DNA of 64,000 nucleotides from Alnus glutinosa (taxonomy: Eukaryota > Streptophyta > Magnoliopsida > Fagales > Betulaceae), in the NCBI RefSeq assembly GCF_958979055.1, contig NC_084886.1, forward strand, positions 11,394,654 to 11,458,653. The letters run 5' to 3'. Of this stretch, positions 10,564 to 21,146 are shown piece after piece. The notes under the pieces were generated by a model. That model ran no database searches. It saw nothing but the letters and a program-made list of their open reading frames with translations, and was not told the origin of the DNA. Position 1 is the stretch's first letter. Each line of letters begins with the position of its first letter. Both the position numbers and the translations under genes were made by a program.

Positions 10564-11590
10564 ATGATCCTTATTTGGAATGTGAGGGGTTTGAACCTTC
10601 CCTCTAAGCCAAAGGAGGTTCAAAGTATTATAAGGGCTAAGAAGATTTCTCTTGCTTGCCTTATTGAGGCTCGAGTAAAGGAGCCTAAAGCTGCCTCTAT
10701 TTTTTCCTCTACGTTGCCGGATTGGGACTGTTGTTTCAATTATGAGGAGCATTTTCTAGGCCGTATTTAGGTTTGTTGGAATAGAGCTGAGGTGAAGGTT
10801 TCTGTTCTTGATAAAAGTGCTCAATGTATTAACTGTCATATTCACTCTATAAAGGAGAATTCTGATTGGTTCCAAAGTTTTATCTATGGTGCTGATAAAC
10901 CTGTTGAGAGGCGTCTTTTGTGGCAGAATCTTTTTTCCATGAAGATGATGGTTTCCTCTAAACCTTGGATTCTTGGTGGGGATTTCAATGTGGTGAGGTT
11001 TTTGTCTGAAAATGGGGTGCTGAGAGCCTTAATGCTTATGAAGTTGAATTTGGTGATTGTCTTAGTAATTTGGAAATCACTGATCTCAATTTTAGTGGCT
11101 GTTTCTATACTTGGAATAACAAGAGTGAAGGTTCAAGTTTTGTGGCTAGGAAGCTTGATAGGGTTCTTGTAAATGAAGCTTGGATTTGCAAATATGGTAG
11201 AACTTGTGTGGATTTTCCTCTTGGTGGTCTTTCTGACCATTCTCCTGCTGTTATTTCAGTATGGAATTTGTAGAGTTTTGGGCCTAAGCCCTTCAAATTC
11301 TTCAATTTTTGGTTGGAGAATAAGGACTACTTCTCTTGGGTTACTGATTGCTGGAATCAGGATATGCAGGGTGTTCCTCTGTGCAGGGTGTTCCTGTGTA
11401 TAGGCTTTGTATGAAGTTGAAAGCTCTAAAGGTGGTGCTTAAAGAAAAAAACCGTAGTTGTTGTGGTGATATTAAAACTAAGGTTTTGCAAGCCCAGTCT
11501 AAGTTGGAAATAGCTCAGTGTGCTGTTTTAGATTCTCATGGCAGTACTAATAGCTTTCTTTGTAATTGTTTTTGGAGAGGGTACCATTAA
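10564..11590 (+). pseudogene. LINE ORF2, endonuclease part only, broken
   Basis: The frame opens with MILIWNVRGLN, the hallmark start of plant L1 apurinic/apyrimidinic endonucleases. Further on are WILGGDFNVV and an LDRVLVNE...GLSDHSPAV segment, which are endonuclease motifs. An in-frame TAG interrupts it near 10768, and frame changes follow around 11015 and 11270. The reverse transcriptase is absent. The ATG overlaps the TGA stop of ORF1 as ATGA (10564-10567). Confidence 0.85.
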
Positions 11591-11659
11591 TAAAATTTTA
11601 ATTTCAATTAATATGTGTGTGTGTGTTTTTTTTTTAAAAAAAATAAAATCTAAAATAAA

Positions 11660-11890
11660 ATAATCCTATTCGAGCCGAGCTCGAGCCTAATACTCGAGTT
11701 TGAGCTCAGCCAAAAATGCTGGGGTTCGAGCTTGAGCTTGCACATGGTTCACACCCTGGCGAGCCAAGCTCGAACACGAAGTGGAGGCTCGTGTCGAGCT
11801 CGAGCCATGCAAAAAAAAACTCAAGCCGAGCTCGAACAGGAGATATTCGCTCAAGACCAGCTCGTTTATACTCCTACGTCACACAGACTT
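11660..11890. repeat. GAGCTCGAGCC-rich repeat fragment
   Basis: Variants of CGAGCCGAGCTCGAGCC recur several times, partly palindromic because of the AGCTCGAGCT cores. It lies between the LINE remnant and the promoter of the intact PP2-B gene. No ends or target duplication could be read. The open frame across it looks like chance. Confidence 0.5.
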
Positions 11891-12186
11891 GCCTGAACTT
11901 CCATGCCTTGAGAGGTCACTTTAATTTAACTTTTAAGTGATATCTTCATAAATTGGGGTTTTTACACATGTCAAATTCTCATTTGGGTATCAATTGGAGT
12001 CGGAGTCAACGTTTACTCCGCTGCAATCTGCATGCAGCATGCAGCATACCTGCATTCATTAGAAACGTCCCAACACTATTCTAACACGCCTCCTTAAGAG
12101 TAGAGGCATTGTAAAGTCTCCCAATGTCAACCAACACAAGCCCAGCACAATTCATTCCCAAACAGAAGAAGAGAAGTTGAAAGGAA

Positions 12187-14688
12187 ATGGATATTACGAT
12201 CGAAGCCGTACTGCCGGAAGAGTGCATCTCCGCCATAATTTCCTCAACATCCCCTCCCGATGCGTGCAGGTGTTCGCTACTCTCCCGGATCTTCAGATCG
12301 GCTGCAGGTTCGGATCTCGTGTGGGAGAGGTTTTTGCCACCGGATTATCAGCAGATCATTTCTCAATCGGAGTCGTCCGTGTCATCGCTTTTGAATGTCC
12401 TGCCCAAGAAGGATATTTATTTCCATCTCTGCCGTAATCCCATCCTGATCGGCAACGGTAACACGGTGAGAAAGAGTCACTAGCTGCGTACTCATGTTTA
12501 TTAGCTCGTTATAAGTTTTTCGCAACCGTTGCGTCAAGGAAAAGATGCTTTTCTATATTGATATTGCTTTGAGGAATACTCTTGTCATAATCACAAGAAG
12601 TTAAGCAGTATGGATCCTGAGATTGATGACTAAAAAATTCTTTTGAGACTGGGGATTTGGCTTTTAGGTGGTTTGAAAAAAAAAAAAAAAAAAACTCCAG
12701 CAGATCTTCTATGTTATGTGATTTTTTCAACTTTACAAATCGAAACTCTCTTTTTCTCATAAGATCAATTTAGTAAATAATAGACCAATGTTTTAAGACA
12801 CAGTTGATGATATTTAATGCTTGGATAGAGTTACCTAGTGTCATACCGAACGTGATGATTTGGCTTACTATTTTCCGGAAAGTTTATTTCCTAATGATTT
12901 TCTTTAATTCACTATCCTTGCTGGCTTGATCTTGGTTTGGGATTCCTTCAGAGAGAATCATATTATACATGAAAGACATGCATTTGAGATCTTATTATTG
13001 CTTTGCTTTAAAATATTTCTTTTTATTAAAATTTAGGGATAAATGCATTTTAGTTCTTAGTTTAAGGATATGACAAATAAATCTTTAGGTTTTGAAAAGT
13101 GATTAATCACTCTCTAGGTAAGCCAAAAAAATAAAAATTGGTCTCTACCGTTAGAAAAATTGACAGAAATTACATTAGCACCAATCATATATTGTGTGAC
13201 ATGTGTCATTTACAATGGTCAACTTTAACGGATTATGTCAACTTTTCTAACGGTATGAATCAATTTTTTTTTTTTTTTTTCTTACACTAGGGAGTGATTA
13301 ATCACTTTTTGAAACTTAGAGAGTTGTTTGTCAAAACCTCAAATCATAGGGACCGAAAAAGCATTTATCCCTAAAATTTAAACTTAAGAGGAATTGCAAT
13401 TCCAAGATATTTTTTAAGGATAATTCCGAATGCTATTTTTCTTCTGGAAGTTCCAAATATACAGTTTGTCACTGTTAATTTTTCACTTACATCTGTTTGG
13501 TTTAGCGTTTCAAAACTTGTAATTTCAAAAAATAGCTATTTCAAAATGCAATTAATGAGAACTTGATTTTTAGAAATACAATTAGCGTTTGGAAAAATTG
13601 TGATTCGATCTTTAAAATCATGTATTATTATTTTTTTTTTTTAAAAGGTGTCTCCCACATATTCAAACCGCCATTTGCAAACTCACTTCCAAACAGGACA
13701 TTTTTCACAATTTGTTTCAAAATGCACTTTAAACTTTTGAATTCGCAAAGCCAAACACGCTCTTAGTTTAATAATTGCTTGAATGTTGTTGGTATGAAAT
13801 CCAATGGTAGCACATCCGGTTGGGGTCATGTCTCATGTTTGAATCTTTCACCATTTCTCTTATCTTGTAGTCACTCACTCGATCAAAAAGAAGTGTGGTT
13901 CATATGTTTGATTATATCGAACTGAGAGTCTTTGTGATGTACTTCTGACTTTGTTTTTGTCATCTATTCTCCATTTCCCTATCCCTACTCTCCTTTTGTT
14001 GGTTTGTTGAATAATTGGAATGGTGATTGAACAGAGCTTCGCAATTGATAAATGGAGTGGGAAAAAGTGTTACATGCTGGGAGCGAGGGAGTTATGTGTA
14101 ATATGGGGACACGATGCGCGTTACTGGAAGTGGGTTTCTTCAGCTGAGTCGCCTGTTTTTGCCCAGTCCAGGTCTCTGTCTAACGCTCTGTTTGCGTGTG
14201 CGTGCGTGCATAGGCATGCTTGTTTATCCTTTTTGTACATAGCAACTGTGGGGATAATATTCTTGTTGTATGAAATGTGCAGATTCTCGGAGGTGGCTCA
14301 TCTTCTACATGTGTGTTGGCTTCTCATAGGACGTAGAATTGAGACTAATATCTTGTCCCCAAACACAAGATATGGCGCCTACTTCGTTTACACTTTAGTG
14401 GGAGATCATTTCAATGGGTTTGACCGCCCAGTGAAGGTGTCCATTAAATTTGAAAATGAGAACGAAGGCAATGCTACCAATGACGCTTATTTGTTACCGG
14501 ATACACCAGGAGGACAGAATGGACAAGTTCCACGCCGGAGAGAGGACATGTGGTTGGAGGTTGAGATTGGGGACTTCTTCAATGGCCAAGTTGATAGGGT
14601 GGTGGATATGCAATTGGGGGAGACTAGAGTCCTTAACGGGAAGTCCGGCCTTGTTGTCCATGGCATCGAGCTTCGTCCAAAAGAGTAA
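12187..14688 (+). CDS. F-box protein of the PP2-B (phloem protein 2) family, copy 2, intact
   Basis: Three exons, 12187-12465, 14035-14171 and 14283-14688, give a 273-aa protein with consistent phases (0, then 2). Residues ~5-50 form the F-box (LPEECISAIISSTSPPDACR, then SAAGSDLVWERFLP), which in this family binds SKP1 to build an SCF ubiquitin ligase. Residues ~94-273 form the PP2 lectin-like domain, with SGKKCYMLGAREL, YWKW, RFSEVA, SPNTRYGAY and a C-terminal VVHGIELRPKE, typical of Arabidopsis PP2-B10-like proteins; it probably recognises glycans or glycoprotein targets. The start is the first ATG in a leader ending AAAGGAAATGG and gives a normal N-terminus. Intron 1 is 1.57 kb and contains two MITEs. 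Substrate unknown. Confidence 0.93.
13028..13379. mobile_element. MITE in intron 1 of PP2-B copy 2
   Basis: The ends are inverted repeats: AAAATTTAGGGATAAATGC at 13028-13046 against GCATTTATCCCTAAAATTT at 13361-13379, 18 of 19 bases pairing. It has no coding capacity. The matching intron of copy 1 lacks it. The target duplication is unclear because of the AT-rich flanks. Confidence 0.75.
13490..13762. mobile_element. Tourist-like MITE with TTA target duplication
   Basis: The 273-bp element runs from CATCTGTTTGGTTTAGCG to CAAAGCCAAACACGCTC, imperfect inverted ends, flanked by TTA at 13487-13489 and 13763-13765. A piece of the same element (about 2338-2543) survives in the intron of copy 1, so it inserted before the gene duplication and was later trimmed there. 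A TTA target fits the PIF/Harbinger superfamily. Confidence 0.7.
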
Positions 14689-14725
14689 ACATAGCAAGGG
14701 AAATAGTTTTGTTATTGATTATTGG

Positions 14726-15045
14726 AATTTTCTTTTGGGAAAAATTCAAAATCAGTTCATATCGTTTCATTGGGTGGGTTGTTTATTTTGGTTAAGATGT
14801 ACGTTGTGTGTTGTATGTACGTATCACTTGATGCCCAAAACTTATATATTTTCAATAAAGTTCTATATATAGATTATGATCATATGAACATTGGAATTTT
14901 CTTTTTATAAAAAATGCAAAATTACTTCGTATCGTTTCATTGGGTGGGTTGTTTATTTTGGTTAAGATGTACGTTTGTTGTATGTACGTATCAGTACTTG
15001 ATGCCCAAAACCTATGTTCAATGAAGTTCTATAGATTATGATCAA
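14726..15045 (+). repeat. Tandem duplication in the 3' flank of PP2-B copy 2
   Basis: Units 14726-14894 and 14895-15045 share the same motifs as the duplication at 3388-3715. From 15046 to 15837 I see only paralogous flank (to about 15370) and AT-rich sequence with no gene. Confidence 0.8.
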
Positions 15046-15837
15046 GCCAGTTCCCTCTCTGCCAAAGGTATGGTTGATAATCTAACCATGCCACTCTCAC
15101 ACAGTTAATTTTTGAAGTTTCGTGATTTTAAAATGATTCTTCCTTACAAGTTGAAGGGTTTTTATTATTATTATTATTATTTTTTATTTTATGAAGTTGA
15201 AGGCTTGAAACTTAGTCTCACCCCTACCCTTGGCTATTAGCCAGGCAATACTGTCAATGCACAGCCAAGGCTGAAGGAGTTGCACCCCAACATGCCAATT
15301 TGCCAAGTCCAGTTCCTTGCTTTTCCGAACGAGTAAATTTGTCTATAATCATAGCACAATGAGAACTTCGAAAACAAATAATGTATGGTAATGTTTTCAT
15401 ATTTCAAAGACAAAAATATACTTTTCTCAAAACTATTAATAAACAACTCACATAAAACTTTTCACACTTAATAAGAATATTTGACAAGACGGGTGCTTAA
15501 TTTTTGTAGGTGTAGGACTAACTTATTACTTCTTCTTTTTTCTTTTTTTCTTTTTTTTTTTAAAAAAATAATAATAAAGTAGGGCGGCCACATGACCACC
15601 GTAACATGTCAAGGATGGTTATGCAGACACCTCTCTTGTCCACAGAAAAATCCGTGAAATCTCCTTAATTCATCAATAGCAACTATTCTACATGCCCGCA
15701 TCAGGTATATATCTTATGGGAATAACTTCTGTCCAGTCGTGGCACAAAGGAAGGGTATTTTGCCAACCAATAAGAAATCGACAAGTCAGCTAAAACTCAA
15801 AAAATGAAATGCTGCTGCCCAACCGGAAGAGCACCAT

Positions 15838-16512
15838 CACCACCCCAAATCCGCAGCCCCAGGCCGAAAAGCCGCCGCCACCGGGCCGCGCGGCCACCCC
15901 CGGGGTCTGGGGGTGGCTTTCGGGCCACCCCTAGATGGATCTAGGGTATGCCCGAAGGCCACCCTAGGCCCTGGGGGGTGGCCGCGCGGCTACCCCTGGT
16001 CCATGGGGCGGTCGCGCGGCCATCCCCGGGGTCTGGGGGTGGCCTTCGGGCCAACCGATCTAGGGTTGGCCCGATGGCCACCCCCGGCTACTGGGGGGTG
16101 GCCCCATGGGGCCGCCGCGCGGCCACCCCTGGGGTCTGGGGTTGGCCCGAACCGGGGGTGGCCTTCGGGCCACCCCTTCTGTCCGGGCGTCACTCACCGT
16201 CGGGTTTGGCCTGGCTGTGACGGCGTCTTCCGACCATGACAATGGCGGTTTTCGACCTGGACGGTGTGGTCCGACACGGGCGTTGGTGGCGTTTTCCGAC
16301 TTGGACGTTGCCGGAAGCGTCCAGACCCACGTCGGAGGAGTTGGGGTTGGCCTGGCTGTGGCGGCGTGTTCCGACCCGGGCGGTGGCAGCGTGGTCCAGT
16401 ACGGGCGTTGGCGGCGTGGTCTGGCCTGGGTGGTGCCGGCGGCGTTCGGCCTGGCTGTGGTGGTGCAGATTTGGGCAGGGGCGTTCTCAGCGTGGTCCAG
16501 ATCCGGTGTTTC
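15838..16512. other. GC-rich island with palindromic repeats
   Basis: Composition changes sharply from AT-rich to strongly GC-rich. The first half repeats GGGGTCTGGGGGTGGCCTTC and its relatives about four times, mixed with palindromes such as GGCCGCGCGGCC and GGGTGGCC/GGCCACCC. The second half is looser, with recurring GGCCTGGCTGTGGCGGC and TTCCGACC. Open frames run through in several frames on both strands, as expected from GC bias with few stops; none has a recognisable domain. It may be part of a DNA transposon or a captured fragment. Confidence 0.55.
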
Positions 16513-16865
16513 AACAACACTTTAGTTTTTTGAGTTTTTTTGTTTTGAGATGATGTGTCAATATATTATTGGTGGGCAAAAAACCCTTGGTTTTTGCCAT
16601 AACCTGATAGAATGGGCTCTCTATTCTTATTCTAGTTCTCTTTTCTGTATCTCCATCTTTTCTTTTTCTTTTTCTTTGTCTCTCAAGAAAAATTGGGTTA
16701 CACCCAACATTGCAAAAAAGTTTGCTTGAAGTATATTAGACTATAATATATATCTCATTCTTTTTTTTCTCGTTTGAGGGGAGGCGTGAACTATATCAAT
16801 CTTGATATATATGTCTTTCTAGTCTTTTTAATAATTGTTGAGAATTTCATTTTCTGTACGTTAAG

Positions 16866-18865
16866 TGTAACGCCCCCAAACCGTTAAAAGTTAGGTTCGT
16901 CCATTTTCTTACACAAAACCGCAAACATTCATAAGGTCTGCCAGATAACCTATCTAATATGCTAAATTAAATAAATTTCTAGAAAATAATTTTTTTAACT
17001 CAGAGCTTCAATAAATGCGGAAACGAGTATTTCAAAAAGAGCAATTATATATGTTTGATTCAATAACTGAAAATCTATAGAAAAACTAAATTTATCGTGC
17101 AAGTGCACTTATTAATGTCACTGAAATGCAATGTCCTAATGCTAGCCTAAATCCCATCCCGGCCACCTAAGTTTCTCTACTCATAACCTGAAAATAAAAA
17201 CAAAATAAGGGGTGAGTGAGAAATGCTCGGTAAGGTAATCCTCAACCATAAAACGGCTGAGTTAAATTCATTTTCTTCAAAACAATTATTAAAACACACT
17301 TGAAATCTAAATTTCCAGAATACAAATATACGTTCGGTATTTTGCTTAAAGCATAAAATTACTGGTTGATAAGTAAAACTTCTCATATTTAAGGCTCATG
17401 TATACTATTACGCCCTGTGTACTTAGGGTTGCGTGGTTTTTGCTGTGACCGTGGCAGGTAACTGTGGCCGCAGGCCTGCCTCGTCAGCTAATTAATTAAA
17501 GTGTACTTAGCATGACCTAGAGACGGATTACCGCATTCTCAACGTCCTTCAGCAGGTGCGCTTCCATCTCAAGTAACGGTACTGAGCTTAATCCTCTGTG
17601 AATCTCTGTGAATATCTCTGGGACCAAAATAATAGTTTCCTCCACACACGTGCCTCTTTTATAAAAAAATTTCTCCTTCTCATAAATTATTCTTATTCCT
17701 TTCACAATGCTTGGTAACTCTTGAGGCAACGTGTGTGAGGGTTTTTACACTCCTCTTTTATTTAATTTCAAAAAGTAGTAACTTCCTGTCTCGGGAACTA
17801 AATAAGCAATTGACTATAATTGGAAAGTCCTTTATAACTAAAGCTTTTCTTAAAGCCATTGATTTCAAGAATATCATTTCTACCGACAACTTTCATCTCA
17901 AGAATATTTTAAAACAATCCTCCATGCATCAACATAAATTTGAAATACATAACGAGAACAATTATTCGTAAATATGCTAGAATCAATGGATAAAATAATT
18001 TTAGAAGTGGTAGATGATCCCTTACATCTCTGAACGCAGTACGTCGTTGGAATATCTCGACACCTTACTAGTCACCTGGTACATGTTTAAATAAATTAAT
18101 ACCTCGTGCAGTCGTGCTAGTCACTAGACTACACACTGACACCACTAAGATTCGTCTTGCTAACCTACTGAGAATGGATTCCTTAAGCATACTAATAACT
18201 CGAATAACACATAAATCATTAAATAAACAATAATACATTTTCTTTTATTGATATTAGAAATACAACTCAATAAAGACAATTGCCATAAGAAATATTCTCC
18301 ATTAAAGTCATATAATTTGATAAATTCATGTATAACCAAACTTTACATCTTTCAAAATAATTTATTAAAAAGACTCCGTGATTTTTAAGCAATTAACAAT
18401 GACTTTTAAAACACTTGAATTAAAACTGTCTTTATTTCTCTGCGGAACATAATTAAAATAACTAAAATCTAATATATTTTTGCCAATGAAGATTTGTTAT
18501 GAGGTTATTAGGACATAGGAGTAGAGGGAAAATAATAATAAAATAAAATAAAAACAGAAGTAGTTTAGGACTTATACCAAAAATAAAAGAATAGAAAAGA
18601 AAGTAAACAAATAAATAATTTATATATATATATATATATATTATTCTTCTTCTTCTTATTTTTTGTCTGGAATAGTGTTCGGCTGCTACTGCATATACGC
18701 GACCAGTAGAAAAAAAGAGAATAAACAGGCTATGAACGCTTCAAACAAGGGCTGCTTTTTAAATGGATTAAAGTAAATAAAAAAAAAAAAAATGAAAGGT
18801 TAGGTGTACAGAATAATATTTTCTGTGGATGACAAGAGATGGAAGATAAGGACAAAGGTGCTACA
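16866..18865 (+). repeat. Probable long LTR (solo LTR or relic), Gypsy-like
   Basis: It starts TGTAACGCCCCC and ends AAGGTGCTACA, roughly inverted ends, over 2.0 kb. Inside is AAGGGGTGAGTGAGAAATGCTCGGTAAGG, a kind of text I know from long plant Gypsy LTRs (quoted here as two overlapping motifs: AAGGGGTGAGTGAG and AATGCTCGGTAAGG). No primer site, second LTR or clear target duplication was found. No gene is visible in this interval. Confidence 0.4.
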
Positions 18866-18902
18866 GTACAAGGCTAGAAAAGAGAAGGAAGAAAAATATA
18901 AA

Positions 18903-19383
18903 TGTTGGGGATAAATCCCACTCAACCCGATCCAAAGAGAAGATTCAAAAGTCAAATAGGTCCAAACAGATAAGAATAATGATAAAGATAAGAATAATGA
19001 TCATATCAGAGGTCTAAGAAGATATCAGATCAGAAGTCTAAGAAGATATCAGATTGGAAGTCTAAGAAGATATCCAATTAGAAGTCTAGTAAAGGATTGA
19101 AGTCCAATTAGAACTCGGACAGCAGTTCTAGATCAACAAGGAGCAGGAGTCCTAATCCAGGTTTGACTCCACCTCTATGCCTATAAATAGGCTCATACCC
19201 CAGGTATAAACTAAGACTCAATTTTATGCATAGAGCATTATTTTCTCACAGAAGCTAACTTAGGCATCGGAGCGGGACCCCCGGAAGGGTCCCTAGTTTT
19301 TGTTGTTTTGCAGAATTATCAAGAAGCGTGAAGAACATCAAAGGAACGTGCAGATTCACATCATACCGGAAACTGTACCAACA
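18903..19383 (+). repeat. Left LTR of the gag-only element
   Basis: 481 bp, TGTTGG...CCAACA. TATA box TATAAATA at 19182-19189. It contains four near-copies of a 23-24-bp repeat based on AAGTCTAAGAAGATATC and, after the TATA box, the GGGACCC/GGGTCCC hairpin. Confidence 0.95.
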
Positions 19384-19386
19384 GTT

Positions 19387-19402
19387 TGGCGCCGTCTGTG
19401 GG
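19387..19402 (+). other. Primer-binding site of the gag-only element
   Basis: TGGCGCCGTCTGTGGG lies three bases after the left LTR and starts with TGG, complementary to a tRNA CCA end. I did not assign the tRNA with confidence. Confidence 0.7.
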
Positions 19403-19444
19403 AAACGATTATTCGTTCCTCATAAAAGAAAAATAAGATCCAGC

Positions 19445-20932
19445 ATGGTGATGAACACACGTTCCGGAAGCCAGACCAATCGACAGCCCGTGGCCCCACA
19501 GGAACCGGCTATTCAGAATAATTTGCAGCCTCCACCGAACCCTCCCCAGGGGGGTGGAGATCAAGATCGCACAGCAGCGTTGGAAGCCCAGATTGAAGAC
19601 TTAAATGCAGAATTGTTACGCATGAGGACGAGACAGCCCAATCCCGAGATGAATAGGGATGAGCGTGAGGAAGAAGATCACAATAGCAACATTAATCCTC
19701 GGAGGGAGGATGACCGCCAAGGAGATCTGAGCAGAATTATTGCCAAGCTGGAGAGAAGGTGCACGTACATGGAGATGGAAAGAAAGGACAAAGGCAGATC
19801 CGTAATGGTGGACAAGCTCCTAAAGGGTACAGACTCACCCTTCACCAGACGGGTGGCAGACTATCAGCTTCCCGATAAGTTTAAGGTACCCCAAATTCTA
19901 AGTTATGCAGGAGACAGAGATCCCTTGGATCACCTAGAGAATTTCAAAGCTCATCTAGACCTTCACGGGACACCCGATGAAGTAGCATGTCGGGCCTTCC
20001 CTCTTACTCTTTCGGGGAATGCCCGAGACTGGTTCAGGAAGCTGCCCCCGAATTCCGTTGATCAGTTCAAGGAATTGTCCAAGATATTCCTAACGGAGTT
20101 CTTGGCTTTCCGGACAAGGAAGAAGCCTTCGGGATATTTGCTATCATTGCACCAGCAAGGCAATGAGAGTCTTAAGGAGTTTATGGCTCGGTTCAACCGA
20201 GAGAAGGCTACGGTCGAAGATCCGACCGAGGATATGATTTTTGCTGCCATTTATCAGGGAATTTCACCCGAGGAGCCTTTGATGAAGAAGTTGATCCGGA
20301 AGCAACCGAGTACCTTGCAGGGCCTCATGGATAAGGTAGAAGAATTCATCAATCAGGAAGAGACGCTGAAGTCTATGGCCAGTTCTAGACTACCCCGAGA
20401 GACAGCCCCAGAAAAGAAAAGGAAAGAACTCAAGAAAGCTGATTGGGAAGAGCAGAGGCAGGTAAAGAAGTTCAAAGATTACAACTTTACACCTCTCAAT
20501 GCCGAGATATCAGAAGTCCTCATGGAGATCAAGAGAGATCCGGCGTTTCGGGAACCACAAAAGATACCAGGTGATCCTCCTTATAAGAATGCAGGGAAGT
20601 ATTGTGATTTCCATAAACAAGCAGGTCATTACACCGAGGGGTGCGTAACCCTAAGGTTGTTAATAGAAGAATTCATAAAGAATGGCAAGCTAGTTCGGTT
20701 CTTGGGAGAGCGACGGAACCATCCAGGAAATAACAGGCCTCGGAATCATCAGGACTATCAGCCCCGAGATCAACAGCCACGGGATTATTATCCCCGAGAC
20801 CGTCCTCAGCTAGACGAAAGGCATCAAGAGAATGCTCCCCGAGATGACATAGAAAAAAGAAAGGACCGAAGAAGCAGAAGCCCACAGCATAGAGAGCCGA
20901 GGCAACAGCAGTATCTGCCCGTGATCCCATAA
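19445..20932 (+). CDS. Retrotransposon gag (nucleocapsid) protein
   Basis: From the first in-frame ATG (19445) the ORF encodes 495 aa; the open frame reaches further upstream but without an ATG. The N-terminus is Gln/Pro-rich, followed by a short coiled coil (ALEAQIEDLNAELLRMR). The middle is a plant Gypsy-type gag core with AFPLTLSGNARDWFRKLPP and SLKEFMARFNREKA. Near the C-terminus is YCDFHKQAGHYTEGC, the Cys/His motif of Tat/Ogre-like gags, then an Arg/Asp-rich tail. It should package element RNA into particles. There are no internal stops and no pol gene follows, which is unusual for an element this young and supports trans-mobilisation. Confidence 0.9.
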   Translation: MVMNTRSGSQTNRQPVAPQEPAIQNNLQPPPNPPQGGGDQDRTAALEAQIEDLNAELLRMRTRQPNPEMNRDEREEEDHNSNINPRREDDRQGDLSRIIAKLERRCTYMEMERKDKGRSVMVDKLLKGTDSPFTRRVADYQLPDKFKVPQILSYAGDRDPLDHLENFKAHLDLHGTPDEVACRAFPLTLSGNARDWFRKLPPNSVDQFKELSKIFLTEFLAFRTRKKPSGYLLSLHQQGNESLKEFMARFNREKATVEDPTEDMIFAAIYQGISPEEPLMKKLIRKQPSTLQGLMDKVEEFINQEETLKSMASSRLPRETAPEKKRKELKKADWEEQRQVKKFKDYNFTPLNAEISEVLMEIKRDPAFREPQKIPGDPPYKNAGKYCDFHKQAGHYTEGCVTLRLLIEEFIKNGKLVRFLGERRNHPGNNRPRNHQDYQPRDQQPRDYYPRDRPQLDERHQENAPRDDIEKRKDRRSRSPQHREPRQQQYLPVIP

Positions 20933-21146
20933 AAAGGACTCTCAGGAATTTCAGGCTTGCTTTTATTTTTTAGCATTTATATTTGCAAAGAACTAGACTT
21001 TTATTTTTAATTCAGACTAGACAGAAAATTCCCCAGATTTTGGGAATAAGTATTTTCAGAATAAATGAATAAAGCTGACTTAAGCATCGGAGTGTTCCCG
21101 GTCTAGGGACCAGGAACCCGTTGATGTTGTTTCTTTTGCAGGCAAA

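Larger units (their letters stand above)
3948..11590 (+). mobile_element. L1-type LINE, decayed, interrupted by an LTR element
   Basis: The 5' boundary is where similarity between the flanks of the two PP2-B copies stops (3947). The LINE carries an ORF1-type gene with a DUF4283-like region and a zinc knuckle, then the endonuclease start of ORF2. Positions 5488-10458 are a later LTR-element insertion with its target duplication. No reverse transcriptase or zf-RVT region follows: recognisable LINE sequence stops near 11590 without a poly(A) tail, so the 3' part has been deleted. Several frameshifts and a stop make it inactive. Confidence 0.8.

Noticed and set aside
15913..16553. Several overlapping long ORFs on both strands
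   Set aside because: They follow from high GC content and repeats in the island; no domains, no codon-usage consistency.
19328..19444. N-terminal extension of gag into the LTR
   Set aside because: The open frame starts at a GTG inside the LTR; the first ATG is 19445, after the primer site.
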